The notes under the pieces were generated by a model that saw only the letters and a program-made list of their open reading frames with translations, had not been told where the DNA came from and searched no databases. A stretch of DNA of 64,000 bases from Mycobacterium sp. 1554424.7 (GTDB lineage: Bacteria; Actinomycetota; Actinomycetes; Mycobacteriales; Mycobacteriaceae): contig NZ_LZSE01000007.1 of the NCBI RefSeq assembly GCF_001665295.1, positions 62,001 to 126,000 of the forward strand, given 5' to 3'. Every line of letters starts with the position of its first letter. Position 1 is the first letter of the stretch. The position numbers were made by a program, and so were the translations under genes. Positions 10,388-18,299 of the stretch are shown here, piece after piece.

Positions 10388-11233
10388 TCAGTGGGTAAGC
10401 AGGGCGGCCGCACTCCAGGGTTTGTTGCCCGGTTGACGCGGATCGGGCTGGGGCAGCCAAGCGAGCGGACGCATCAGCAGCGGCAACCGATGGAACCGGT
10501 GAGCCGCCTCGAACACTGAGTCGACTGCGGCGGTGCGCCACCCGAGCTCTTCGAAAAATGCGAGCCCGTTCTCGGGCGCGAACTTGAACGGCGCGTTTTC
10601 CAGCATGCCGGCCATCTTCTTGTTCATCATCTTCTTCAGCCTCGGATAGGCGAAATCGAGCATCCACCAGGCCACCTCGGGCCGCTTGATCGCCGCCGAA
10701 AGCGCGACGACGTCACTGTCTTCCAGATACATCAACAGGCCCTCCGTCAGCACCAGCGCCTTGGTCGCGCCGTGGAGCGCGTCGTCGAGGAAGGCGTCCC
10801 GGGCCTGCGGGTCGGCCAGGTCGACGGCGACCCGGGTCAACCGGCACCGCGGCGTCTGGTCGGCGAGCAGCTGGGTCTTTTCCTCGAGCAACTTCGGCAG
10901 GTCCGCCTCCACCCAGGTGAACTCCGACGGAAGGTCCAACCGGTACGGCCGGGTGTCCAGGCCGGCGGCCAGGTTCAGCACCCGGTCGCAGCCGGCGGCG
11001 ATCGCGTCGGCGATGGCGTCGTCGATGATCTTGGTGCGCGCGACGAGCCACCACCCGTTGCGGGTCGACCGGGGGACGTTAGCGACGATCGCGCGGCCGT
11101 GTTCTCCGGCGAGGCGCTCGGCGAGCGGGTCGCTGAAAAGCGCGTCGGGACGGGCGGATTCGGTCGCCCGGTGCAGCGCCGTCCAGCGGGCCGTGTCCGA
11201 AACATGGGTTATCGAGTGCGTGGGGCCTGACAT
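10388..11233 (-). CDS. LCMT-type (TIGR00027) SAM-dependent methyltransferase
   Basis: 281 residues of the leucine-carboxyl-methyltransferase-like family expanded in mycobacteria. Diagnostic segments: DALFSDPLAERLAGEHGR near the N-terminus, the SAM site VLNLAAGLDTRPYRLDLP, the acidic WVEADLPKLLEEK, and LVLTEGLLMYLED. Substrates of this family are mostly unknown. ATG 11233 chosen because residues before it fall in the promoter. The stop is 2 bp from the convergent GH16 stop. A perfect palindrome at 11241-11259, immediately before the start, is a likely operator. Confidence 0.88.
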   Translation of the reverse strand: MSGPTHSITHVSDTARWTALHRATESARPDALFSDPLAERLAGEHGRAIVANVPRSTRNGWWLVARTKIIDDAIADAIAAGCDRVLNLAAGLDTRPYRLDLPSEFTWVEADLPKLLEEKTQLLADQTPRCRLTRVAVDLADPQARDAFLDDALHGATKALVLTEGLLMYLEDSDVVALSAAIKRPEVAWWMLDFAYPRLKKMMNKKMAGMLENAPFKFAPENGLAFFEELGWRTAAVDSVFEAAHRFHRLPLLMRPLAWLPQPDPRQPGNKPWSAAALLTH

Positions 11234-11240
11234 ATGTTTT

Positions 11241-11259
11241 ACCAACCTGTTTGGTTGGT
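11241..11259. promoter_or_regulatory. Perfect inverted repeat upstream of LCMT gene (operator candidate)
   Basis: ACCAACC - TGTTT - GGTTGGT, 7-bp perfect arms with a 5-bp spacer, located 8 bp before the methyltransferase start and in the divergent region shared with the PE-like gene. Form and size suit a TetR-type repressor; no such gene is adjacent. Confidence 0.55.
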
Positions 11260-11349
11260 GCGGCATTCCTAATGAACTGCGGCGGGCGGCGGGTGGTGGT
11301 TACGATTGGCGATATTCGCCCGCGGGTGTGTTCAGGGAGGTGATGGGCG

Positions 11350-11649
11350 ATGGTATTTGCGATGGAGCCGGTTGCGGTGGGGGCCGCGGCGGCGGCCCAG
11401 GCGGAGCTGGCTGCGCAGACGGGCGCCAGCGCGGCCGCGGGCTCGCCGACGCTGTTGGGAGTCATGCCGATGGGCGCCGACGCCGATTCGGTAGCGTTCG
11501 CCGCGGCGCTGGCGGCGGTGGGCGCCGCGTATGTGGCGGCCGCCGGTGAGCATGCGGCCCAGCGCGGGTTGTTTTCCGACGCCCAGTCGTTGGCGGAGAC
11601 GACCACCGTGGCCAGCGAGGCGACGCGCGCGGCGGCCATGACGCTGTAG
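11350..11649 (+). CDS. Atypical PE-like protein (partner of the following PPE)
   Basis: 99 residues, size and Ala-rich helical pattern of a bare PE domain, located 15 bp upstream of a PPE gene as PE/PPE pairs usually are. It is divergent from the family: the Pro-Glu pair is reversed (MEPVAV, Glu-Pro) and the YxxxD/E export motif expected near residue 87 is absent; the corresponding stretch reads TTTVASEATRAA. Ribosome site GGGAGGTGAT precedes ATG 11350. Known PE proteins heterodimerise with their PPE partner for ESX secretion; here the export signal would have to be non-canonical or supplied by the partner. Confidence 0.7.
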   Translation: MVFAMEPVAVGAAAAAQAELAAQTGASAAAGSPTLLGVMPMGADADSVAFAAALAAVGAAYVAAAGEHAAQRGLFSDAQSLAETTTVASEATRAAAMTL

Positions 11650-11664
11650 CGGCAAGGGGCTCTG

Positions 11665-13437
11665 GTGTCGCACCCGTGGCCGACGTTTAGTCCGGAGGCC
11701 AACTACACGGCGTTGGCGTCGGGATCTGGCCCGGCGTCCACGTTGGCCTACGGGGAGACGCTGAGCGCCGAAGCGGCGAATCTGCAGACGGTGACGGCGG
11801 CCTCGGCCGCGACCGGCGCAGCGACCTATGGCGCCAGTTGGCAGGGCATGGGTGCGACCGCCTCGGCGACCACCCAGACCGCGATGGACGCCCAGCATCA
11901 ACTGCTGGTCGCGGCACTCTTGGAGAAGGTGCCGCATGTGGCGGCGGCGGCCAGTGCTCATCAGACGGCCTTGGCGTCGATGGTGACCGCCGAGCAGGCG
12001 GTGGCCAATCGAATGGAAGAGGCCACCGCCCAACACATCAACCCGACGGTGTTGGGCGCGTTGACCCCGCGGATCGCCGCGCTGAACCTCGAGTACTACG
12101 GGCAGATGTGGCCGCGCAACGCCGGCGCGGGTGCGGCCTATAGCGCGGCGTTGCGCGCGAGCACGGCGGCGCTCATGGTTCCGTTCCCGCCAGCCGTGGC
12201 TGGAGCGTCGGCGGCCGCGCCGGCCGTTGCCGCGGCGGCGTTGGCGGAGAACGCGGCCATAGCCGGCGCCGGGGCGACGATGCAGGCCAGCGAGCAAGCC
12301 GTCCAAGCGGCGATAACGCCGGCGGCGGCTGCGGCGCAGGCTGCTGCCCCGTTGGCTGCCACGCAAACCGCCGCCCAACCGGTCGCCCTGTCCCCGCAAC
12401 CCCCGGTGGGCATGTTCGCCCAGCCGTCGCATGCCGGGGGGCTTCCTGCCCAGGCCGTCGCCACACCCGGCGGCCAGGGTCTAGCCTCTCCCCAGGTTCA
12501 GCAGGCGCTGACCGCGCGAGCCGAAACCCTAAGCCCGCCAACAGGATCGGCGCCGGGGCCGGCTGGCGTGGCCTCTGGGTATCCAGGTGCGGGCTTGACC
12601 AGCTATGTCCGGCCCAAGGGCGACGGTTTCAGCCCGCCGACTCCCGAGCAGGCCAGCGGCGCGAGTCCCGGCATGCTCAATGCCGCCGCGCTGACCACCG
12701 CAAGCGTGGCACCGGCGGCCGTTCAGCCGCTGGCCTACGTCCACCCCGAGCCACCGAGGCCCACCGTCGCCTCTACCCCAGCGCAACGACCGCAGCTAGA
12801 CCTCGGCGATACCGCCCACACCAAGAACATCCCACCGCCACCGCCACAACCACCGCCGCCACCTGCGCCGCAACCGCCACCTGGACCGCCAGCACAGGGG
12901 TTTACCGGTCCCGCGGTGCCCGCGACACCGCTAAACGACATGCACGATCCCACCGGCACCGGCGAAGGCGGAGACGGCGGGTTGGGAGAATTTGCGGGAG
13001 GCCCGCCCGGCGGAGCCTTCGGTGGTGGAATCGGAGGCTTGGGCCCCGGCGGCAATCTCGGCCGAGGAGGTGGCGGCGGCTCGACTACGGGCGGTGGCAC
13101 TCGCGGCGGTGGGCGCACAGGCGGCAACCAGACACCGCCCGAGTCAGGCCCCAAACTACCCCCCACGGCAGCGGAGCCGCCGTTTCCGCCACCTGGGCGA
13201 ATTAACGGCCGCACCAGCCACGGAGAAGACAGTATTGAGTCCCGTGATGGCCACGGCGTTAACGACCACGCGCTGCAGGATGCCGTCGAGCACCCAGTCA
13301 GTCCGCCGAGATTCAAGTTGGACGAGCAGGGCCGCGGTTCTTATGTGTATGACGGCAAAGACGCGACAGTAGTGTTGAACCAAGACGGGCAAGTGGTGAC
13401 ATGCTGGGCGACCAACCACAACGGATGGAGGCATTGA
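11665..13437 (+). CDS. PPE-family protein with C-terminal toxin-like domain
   Basis: 590 residues. Residues 1-~175 are PPE-like: helical, with a Trp-x-Gly turn (SWQGMG, Trp59) and LNLEYYGQMWPRNAGAGAAY at the domain end; the Pro-Pro-Glu is reduced to SPE. An Ala-rich stalk, a poly-proline segment (~389-412) and a Gly-rich linker (~433-495) follow. The last ~80 residues change character: GRTSHGEDSIESRDGHG and DHALQDAVEHP helices, then YDGKDATVVLNQDGQVVTCW strands. This helix-then-sheet pattern with conserved His/Arg resembles small BECR-fold (barnase/colicin E5/colicin D-like) RNase toxins. A small gene overlaps its stop. Toxin activity is inferred from form and context, not proven. Confidence 0.72.
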   Translation: MSHPWPTFSPEANYTALASGSGPASTLAYGETLSAEAANLQTVTAASAATGAATYGASWQGMGATASATTQTAMDAQHQLLVAALLEKVPHVAAAASAHQTALASMVTAEQAVANRMEEATAQHINPTVLGALTPRIAALNLEYYGQMWPRNAGAGAAYSAALRASTAALMVPFPPAVAGASAAAPAVAAAALAENAAIAGAGATMQASEQAVQAAITPAAAAAQAAAPLAATQTAAQPVALSPQPPVGMFAQPSHAGGLPAQAVATPGGQGLASPQVQQALTARAETLSPPTGSAPGPAGVASGYPGAGLTSYVRPKGDGFSPPTPEQASGASPGMLNAAALTTASVAPAAVQPLAYVHPEPPRPTVASTPAQRPQLDLGDTAHTKNIPPPPPQPPPPPAPQPPPGPPAQGFTGPAVPATPLNDMHDPTGTGEGGDGGLGEFAGGPPGGAFGGGIGGLGPGGNLGRGGGGGSTTGGGTRGGGRTGGNQTPPESGPKLPPTAAEPPFPPPGRINGRTSHGEDSIESRDGHGVNDHALQDAVEHPVSPPRFKLDEQGRGSYVYDGKDATVVLNQDGQVVTCWATNHNGWRH

Positions 13438-13694
13438 TGGGACGCGTCCTCGATGCCATTTCACCGGAGCATCGCGCTGTCATTGTGGAAGAACTTTCGC
13501 ACCGTGACCCTGCCCTTTTGGCCGACCTTCGGGACGCGACAGAGCCGACGCTTGAACAGCGTGAAGGTGTTAACCGGGCGCTTGCCGATGCGGTTGTATG
13601 GAGCCTAGGGCCTGACTACACGCCGAACGACCATGGGTTGGCGGTTGAGCGCGCCGTCAAGGCTTTCCTCGCGGTATGGCCGATCGACCGGTGA
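13437..13694 (+). CDS. Small acidic protein, candidate immunity protein 1
   Basis: 85 residues starting at ATG 13437, which overlaps the PPE stop by one base (TGATG), with GGAGG five bases upstream. Mostly helical: ISPEHRAVIVEELSHRDP, LLADLRDATEPTLEQREGV, RALADAVVWSLGPDY, ending FLAVWPIDR. I do not recognise a named family. Tight coupling to the toxin-like gene and small acidic make-up are typical of immunity proteins. A start at 13425 is possible but lies before the ribosome site. Confidence 0.65.
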   Translation: MGRVLDAISPEHRAVIVEELSHRDPALLADLRDATEPTLEQREGVNRALADAVVWSLGPDYTPNDHGLAVERAVKAFLAVWPIDR

Positions 13695-13810
13695 ATGTGA
13701 CACCAAAGTGATCGATTGGACCGCTGATGATGCGCCTGACCGAAATAACTGAGGCGCACTTGCTTTTTGTTAAATGTAATGAATTCAACGTCATTGGGCG
13801 CTGAACACTA

Positions 13811-14104
13811 ATGTCCGCCGATGATGTGGTGGCCCGAAATGCGGCTGACAAGTACGTCCAGCTGATCATCAGCTTTATTGACCACGAGATCCCAACTGAA
13901 CAATTTGAATCCTCTTACCTTGACCTGTTCAAGCATGACGAGGAGCAGGTGTCCGGGGCCGAATTCGACGTTCTCGAAAAGTTGTTCTTCGCTGTCGATG
14001 ACTACGTGGCGGATCCCGAATTGCGTAGCAGGGTAGGCGGTTTGGGCGACGACGAGCTACGTGACCGAGCTCAGGAAGCGTATCGAAAGCTCCATTCGAG
14101 CTAG
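13811..14104 (+). CDS. Colicin-immunity-like protein, candidate immunity protein 2
   Basis: 97 residues, strongly acidic and helical. The pattern YVQLIISFIDHEIPTEQFE / YLDLFKHDEEQ / FDVLEKLFFAVDDYVADPELR / DDELRDRAQEAYRKL matches what I remember of the Pfam family 'bacterial self-protective colicin-like immunity' (PF09204), the colicin D immunity fold. It lies 116 bp after the first small gene across an AT-rich gap, and its own AT content is higher than that of neighbours, suggesting acquisition. Role proposed: neutralising the PPE-linked toxin domain or a related incoming toxin. Confidence 0.7.
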   Translation: MSADDVVARNAADKYVQLIISFIDHEIPTEQFESSYLDLFKHDEEQVSGAEFDVLEKLFFAVDDYVADPELRSRVGGLGDDELRDRAQEAYRKLHSS

Positions 14105-14304
14105 GCATCGTGGATGAGGGACCCTTGACGCGGGCCTGGTACGGTGCGTTGTGGTCCGCGTCGCCTCGCGTGAAATCTGCATCGGCCGTTCTGAACTCGT
14201 CGGATTGTTCCGGTGTTGGGGTAATGCAGTCGGTGAAAAGAACGCGCCCGTCGGTGGTCAAGATCAGCTCATGGTCCGGCGTCGGGACGTGTTGTCCCGC
14301 CGCC

Positions 14305-14973
14305 CTACTGACCGGCCTTAGGTCCGGCGAACCAAGCCGATGCCACCGCGCGGGTCTGGGGCGGTGGAAAGACGGCGTCCGGCGTGCCGAGCGGCCCGAC
14401 CTTGACCGTCCACGTCGCCGACGAGCGGTCGATGCAGCTCCCGGCGCCCTGGCTGGGCAGCCACAGCACGTTGATGTTTGCGTAGGGGTCGGCGCAGTAA
14501 TAAGCGGCCACGTACCCGTCGGCGCGGCCACCCCCCGCGCCGCCGTTGCGGAGCCGGCACTGGGTGCCGTCGTCGAGGGTGAGCGCGAACGGCTCGGGGT
14601 TGGCGGTCGGCTGCACCGGCGGGAGCGAACCGCTGTACCTCACCCGGTGCATGGTCTTGTCCCACGGATTGTTAACGCATAGCAGCGATCCGGGTGTCGA
14701 CGGCCAGCAGGTGCCGGCGCCCGCCGCGCTGGGCGAGCAGGAGTAAACGTTGTCGGCCGTCGCCGACGGCGACGGGTCGCAGCCTTCGACGGTGACGACA
14801 TTGCCCTGCGGCGCTGACTCCCGGTACCCGTTGATCGGCTGGCCGTCGGGACCTACCGCCATCACGCTGATCTGCTGGGTGGGCGGCGGATCGGCAGCGG
14901 CCGGAACGGGCGGCAGCAAACCTGCAATCGCAACAGTGATCGCCATCATGGCAACCCGCGACACCACGTTCAT
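14305..14973 (-). CDS. Secreted hypothetical protein
   Basis: 222 residues with a clear signal peptide (VAMMAITVAIAGLLPPVPAAAD). The mature part is Cys-containing (about eight Cys, likely disulfides: VEGCDPSP, YSCSPSA, GTCWPS, LLCVNN, QCRLRN, YYCADP, GSCIDR) and Pro/Gly rich. No catalytic domain recognised. Such exported Cys-bearing proteins are common in mycobacteria. Monocistronic. Confidence 0.75.
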   Translation of the reverse strand: MNVVSRVAMMAITVAIAGLLPPVPAAADPPPTQQISVMAVGPDGQPINGYRESAPQGNVVTVEGCDPSPSATADNVYSCSPSAAGAGTCWPSTPGSLLCVNNPWDKTMHRVRYSGSLPPVQPTANPEPFALTLDDGTQCRLRNGGAGGGRADGYVAAYYCADPYANINVLWLPSQGAGSCIDRSSATWTVKVGPLGTPDAVFPPPQTRAVASAWFAGPKAGQ

Positions 14974-15074
14974 CGCGCACCACCTTCCGTACGTCGCCCC
15001 ACCTGTTTGAGGGTAGGGCCGCGGGATCCCGAGGGATAGCGCTTGTCGCGGCGCCGGTCCAGTACGGTGCGCTT

Positions 15075-16088
15075 ATGCCCGAACGCAACCGCCGTTTTCT
15101 GCTCCGCGAACGCCCCACCGGCCGTATCGGCCCCAACACCTTCGAGCTGAGCGAGGAGGCCGTGCCCGAGCTCGCCGACGGCGAGGCGCTGGTGCGCGTC
15201 GACTGGATATCGCTCGATCCGACGAACCGGATGTGGATCAACGACACCCCCACCTACCTGCCGCCGGTCGGCATCGGCGAGGTCATGCGCGCCGGCGGCC
15301 TCGGCGAGGTCGTCGCGTCGAAGAGTGGGCGCTTCGCGGTCGGGCAGACCGTGCAGGGCCTCCTCGGCTGGCAGGAGTACGCGGTCCTCACGGAATCGGC
15401 GCTCGTGACGCCGACCGAGGTCGCCGAGGGCATTTCGCCGAGCGCCTACCTGGGCGCGCTGGGTACGACGGGGCTGACCGCGTGGGTCGGCATCCGCGAC
15501 ATCGGCAAGCCCAAGCCAGGCGAGACGGTGGTGATCTCGGCCGCTGCGGGCGCGGTCGGGTCGATCGCCGGGCAGCTCGCCAAGGTCGAGGGGGCGCGGG
15601 TCGTGGGCATCGCGGGCGGACCCGAGAAGTGTGCGCTGCTCACCGGCCAGCTCGGCTTCGACGCGGCGGTCGACTACCGCGCCGACGACTGGGCCGCCCA
15701 GCTAGCCGCGGCGACCCCCAACGGCATCGACGTCGACTTCGAAAACGTCGGCGGCGACATCATGGACGCGGTCTTCGCACGCCTCAACATCGGTGCCCGC
15801 GTCGCGCTGTGTGGCATGATCTCCGGCTACAACGCGGAAGATCCGCCGCCGGGACCGCGCGCGTTCGGCAACCTGCTCGTCCAGCGTGTGACGCTGCAGG
15901 GTTTCATCGTCCTCGATCACCTGGGGCGTGCGCCGGAGGCAGCCACTGAGATCGCCGGCCTGATCGGCGCGGGCAAGGTCACACCGCTCGAGACGGTGGT
16001 CGAGGGCTTCGAGCAGCTGCCGACGGCGATCAACATGCTCTTCGACGGCAAGAACGTCGGCAAGCTCGTCGTGAAAGTGTCGAACTAG
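15075..16088 (+). CDS. NADP-dependent MDR-family oxidoreductase (PTGR / quinone-reductase-like)
   Basis: 337 residues of the medium-chain dehydrogenase family lacking the zinc ligands, like leukotriene B4 dehydrogenase / prostaglandin reductase. Features: N-terminal DWISLDPTNRMWIND, LGWQEYAVL, and the nucleotide-binding VISAAAGAVGSIAGQLAKVEGARVVG; DVDFENVGG is the usual PTGR wording. Likely reduces enone or enal double bonds with NADPH. ATG 15075 lies exactly six bases after a TACGGT -10 box (15063-15068), indicating a leaderless transcript. Only 4 bp separates it from the next gene. Confidence 0.88.
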   Translation: MPERNRRFLLRERPTGRIGPNTFELSEEAVPELADGEALVRVDWISLDPTNRMWINDTPTYLPPVGIGEVMRAGGLGEVVASKSGRFAVGQTVQGLLGWQEYAVLTESALVTPTEVAEGISPSAYLGALGTTGLTAWVGIRDIGKPKPGETVVISAAAGAVGSIAGQLAKVEGARVVGIAGGPEKCALLTGQLGFDAAVDYRADDWAAQLAAATPNGIDVDFENVGGDIMDAVFARLNIGARVALCGMISGYNAEDPPPGPRAFGNLLVQRVTLQGFIVLDHLGRAPEAATEIAGLIGAGKVTPLETVVEGFEQLPTAINMLFDGKNVGKLVVKVSN

Positions 16089-16092
16089 CCAC

Positions 16093-16362
16093 ATGTTTCG
16101 CATGACGGTCCAGAACGTGTTCGTGATCCGCGGTCGCGGGGCGGTGGCCACCGGCCGCGTGGAGTATGGGGAGCTGCGCGTCGGCGACCAGGTGAAGATC
16201 AACGACGGGCCGGCCGTCCGGGTGGACGCCATCGAGGCCATGCGCAAGAAAACCGACACCGCGACGGTCGGTGACAACGTCGGACTGCTCTTCAAGACGC
16301 TGGACAAGAACGATGTCGCGACAGGGGACGTGATCACATCGTCGGTTGTCTTCTTGGCATAA
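16093..16362 (+). CDS. Stand-alone EF-Tu domain-2-like protein
   Basis: 89 residues. The sequence MTVQNVFVIRGRGAVATGRV, then RVGDQVKI, VDAIEAMRK and VGLLFK corresponds to the second (beta-barrel) domain of translational GTPases such as EF-Tu, without any GTPase domain. It begins 5 bp after the oxidoreductase and is probably co-transcribed with it. Function of such isolated barrels is unknown; they occur in actinobacteria and may bind RNA or proteins. Complete at both ends, so not an obvious fragment. Confidence 0.75.
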   Translation: MFRMTVQNVFVIRGRGAVATGRVEYGELRVGDQVKINDGPAVRVDAIEAMRKKTDTATVGDNVGLLFKTLDKNDVATGDVITSSVVFLA

Positions 16363-16410
16363 CCGAGACAAGTCACCCATCGCCGGCTGCCCACCTCTAA
16401 TGTCTTCGCC

Positions 16411-17880
16411 ATGGCATCCGGCGCTCCCAAACCCATGACGGCCGATGCCGCCCCTCAACTGCGCCGGGGTCTCGCCAACCGGCACATCCAGTTGATCGCC
16501 ATCGGCGGTGCGATCGGTACCGGTCTGTTTATGGGCAGCGGCAAAACGATTTCCCAGGCCGGCCCCGCGGTGCTGCTGGTGTACGGGATCATCGGGTTCT
16601 TCGTGTTCTTCGTCCTGCGCGCGATGGGCGAACTGCTGCTGTCGAACCTGAACTACAAGTCGTTCCTCGACTTCGCCGGTGACCTATTGGGGCCCGCCGC
16701 GGGCTTTTTCGTCGGCTGGTCGTACTGGTTCGCCTGGGTCGTCACCGCAATCGCGGAAATCGTTGCGATCACCGGCTACTCGAAGTTCTGGTGGCCCGGC
16801 TTGCCGGCGTGGGTGCCGACCGTGGTCACGGTCGGACTGATCCTGCTGTTCAACCTGTTCAGCGTCCGCCACTTCGGGGAGATCGAGTTCTGGTTCGCCT
16901 TGATCAAGGTCACCGCGATCCTGTCCTTCATCGTCGTGGGTGCCGTCCTTGTGGCGACGAATTTCGTTTCACCGCAGGGCCATCGGGCCGGCATTGACAA
17001 CCTCTGGAACGACGGCGGATTTTTCGCCCGGGGGTTCATGGGCGTGGTCGCCGGATTCCAGATCGCGTTCTTCGCCTTCGTGGGCGTAGAACTCGTCGGC
17101 ACCACGGCGGCCGAGACGGTGAACCCGCGGCGCACCCTGCCCCGAGCCATCAACGCCGTCCCGCTTCGCGTGGCGATCTTTTACCTCGGCGCGCTGCTGG
17201 CCATCCTCACGGTCGTCCCGTGGCGTCGGTTGCCCAGCGGTGAGTCCCCGTTCGTGACGATGTTCTCCCTGGCTGGACTCGCCGCTGCCGCGTCCATCGT
17301 CAACTTCGTGGTGACCACCGCGGCCGCCTCCTCGGCCAATTCCGGGGTCTTCTCCACCGGCCGAATGCTCTTCGGTCTGGCGCACGCGGGCAGCGCTCCG
17401 GCGGCCTTTCGCCGACTGAACCGTGGCGGCGTGCCGGGGCTCGCTTTGGTTCTGACGGCCGCGTTGCTGCTCACGTCCATCCCGCTGCTCTATGTCGGCG
17501 GTTCGGTGATGGGCGCTTTCACGCTGGTGACGACGGTTTCGGCGCTGTTATTCATGTTCGTGTGGGCGATGATCATCGTCAGCTACCTCGTCTACCGTCG
17601 CCGGCATCCCAAGCGCCATGCCGTCTCGGCCTACAAAATGCCCGGCGGCGTGGTGATGTGCTGGGCCATCATCGGCTTCTTCGGTTTCGTGATCTGGACG
17701 CTTTGCACCGAACGGGATACCGCGATCGCCCTCGCGTGGTTCCCGCTGTGGTTTGTCGTCCTCGCCGCCGGCTGGCTGGTCGTGCGGCGCCGGCCGGGCC
17801 GCGCCGAGGCGTATCGGCGGTTCCAGGCCGAGATGAATCACGCGGGCGACGAGGACCCCGAGCCCGCGGCCGCCCTCTGA
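16411..17880 (+). CDS. cycA: APC-family amino-acid permease, CycA-like (D-Ser/D-Ala/Gly)
   Basis: 489 residues with ~12 hydrophobic membrane spans. The N-terminal consensus RGLANRHIQLIAIGGAIGTG followed by FMGSGKTI is the substrate/Na-H site of the AAT branch of the APC superfamily; GVELVGTTAAE and NPRRTLPRAIN follow span 6. Best match by memory is CycA (D-serine/D-alanine/glycine transporter; M. tuberculosis Rv1704c), whose loss gives D-cycloserine resistance in mycobacteria. The symbol is tentative because AAT permeases are hard to separate. A TAATGT box lies 7 bases before ATG 16411. Confidence 0.8.
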   Translation: MASGAPKPMTADAAPQLRRGLANRHIQLIAIGGAIGTGLFMGSGKTISQAGPAVLLVYGIIGFFVFFVLRAMGELLLSNLNYKSFLDFAGDLLGPAAGFFVGWSYWFAWVVTAIAEIVAITGYSKFWWPGLPAWVPTVVTVGLILLFNLFSVRHFGEIEFWFALIKVTAILSFIVVGAVLVATNFVSPQGHRAGIDNLWNDGGFFARGFMGVVAGFQIAFFAFVGVELVGTTAAETVNPRRTLPRAINAVPLRVAIFYLGALLAILTVVPWRRLPSGESPFVTMFSLAGLAAAASIVNFVVTTAAASSANSGVFSTGRMLFGLAHAGSAPAAFRRLNRGGVPGLALVLTAALLLTSIPLLYVGGSVMGAFTLVTTVSALLFMFVWAMIIVSYLVYRRRHPKRHAVSAYKMPGGVVMCWAIIGFFGFVIWTLCTERDTAIALAWFPLWFVVLAAGWLVVRRRPGRAEAYRRFQAEMNHAGDEDPEPAAAL

Positions 17881-17976
17881 CCCGCGCCGTTCTTGGGATC
17901 GGTAGCGAATCCCGGCCTCTGTACTTACCTCAACGACGACGCCAACCCGGCGCCGCCACCTGAAAGGAAGTCAGAA

Positions 17977-18231
17977 ATGAAGCTTGTCCCCACCGCCCTC
18001 GAAGAGCAGATCAACCGCGTCGACCGCCAGCGCAGCCTTTACTTCGGGATTGCCACCGGCCTGGTCGCGGCCTGGAGCCTGTTCCGCCTGATCTGGGCGC
18101 TGTACATCGGACTGACGTTCGGTTGGTTCCTGGGCTCGATGGTTTTCTCGCTGGTGCTCTGGGGCGTGATCGGCGCCGTCGCGGGGATCGCGTCCTACGG
18201 GTTCCTCACCCGCTACTCCAAGGCGAGTTGA
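17977..18231 (+). CDS. Small two-span membrane protein
   Basis: 84 residues. A charged N-terminus (LEEQINRVDRQRS) precedes two hydrophobic segments: FGIATGLVAAWSLFRLIWALY and MVFSLVLWGVIGAVAGIASYG. No family recognised. ATG 17977 follows a GGAAG ribosome site. Ends just before a strong bidirectional terminator. Confidence 0.7.
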   Translation: MKLVPTALEEQINRVDRQRSLYFGIATGLVAAWSLFRLIWALYIGLTFGWFLGSMVFSLVLWGVIGAVAGIASYGFLTRYSKAS

Positions 18232-18252
18232 CCCGGGCACGCTGAAGTGGCG

Positions 18253-18285
18253 AAGTCCCGAACCCGCTTGGGGTTCGGGACTTTT
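18253..18285. terminator. Bidirectional intrinsic terminator
   Basis: Perfect 13-bp stem AAGTCCCGAACCC / GGGTTCGGGACTT with loop GCTTG, followed by TT on the plus strand; on the minus strand the stem ends in AA-rich sequence. It sits between the convergent membrane-protein gene and VOC gene and serves both. Confidence 0.85.
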
Positions 18286-18299
18286 CCCGTTGTGGGCGC

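Noticed and set aside
13726-13806. 26-codon frame (MMRLTEITEAHL...) between the two immunity candidates
   Set aside because: Too short, no ribosome site, could be chance in AT-rich DNA.
14108-14304. Minus-strand frame reading HELILTTDGRVLFTDCITP and onward
   Set aside because: Looks protein-like for ~55 codons but has no start or stop of its own and runs antisense into the immunity gene; at most a relic, not called.
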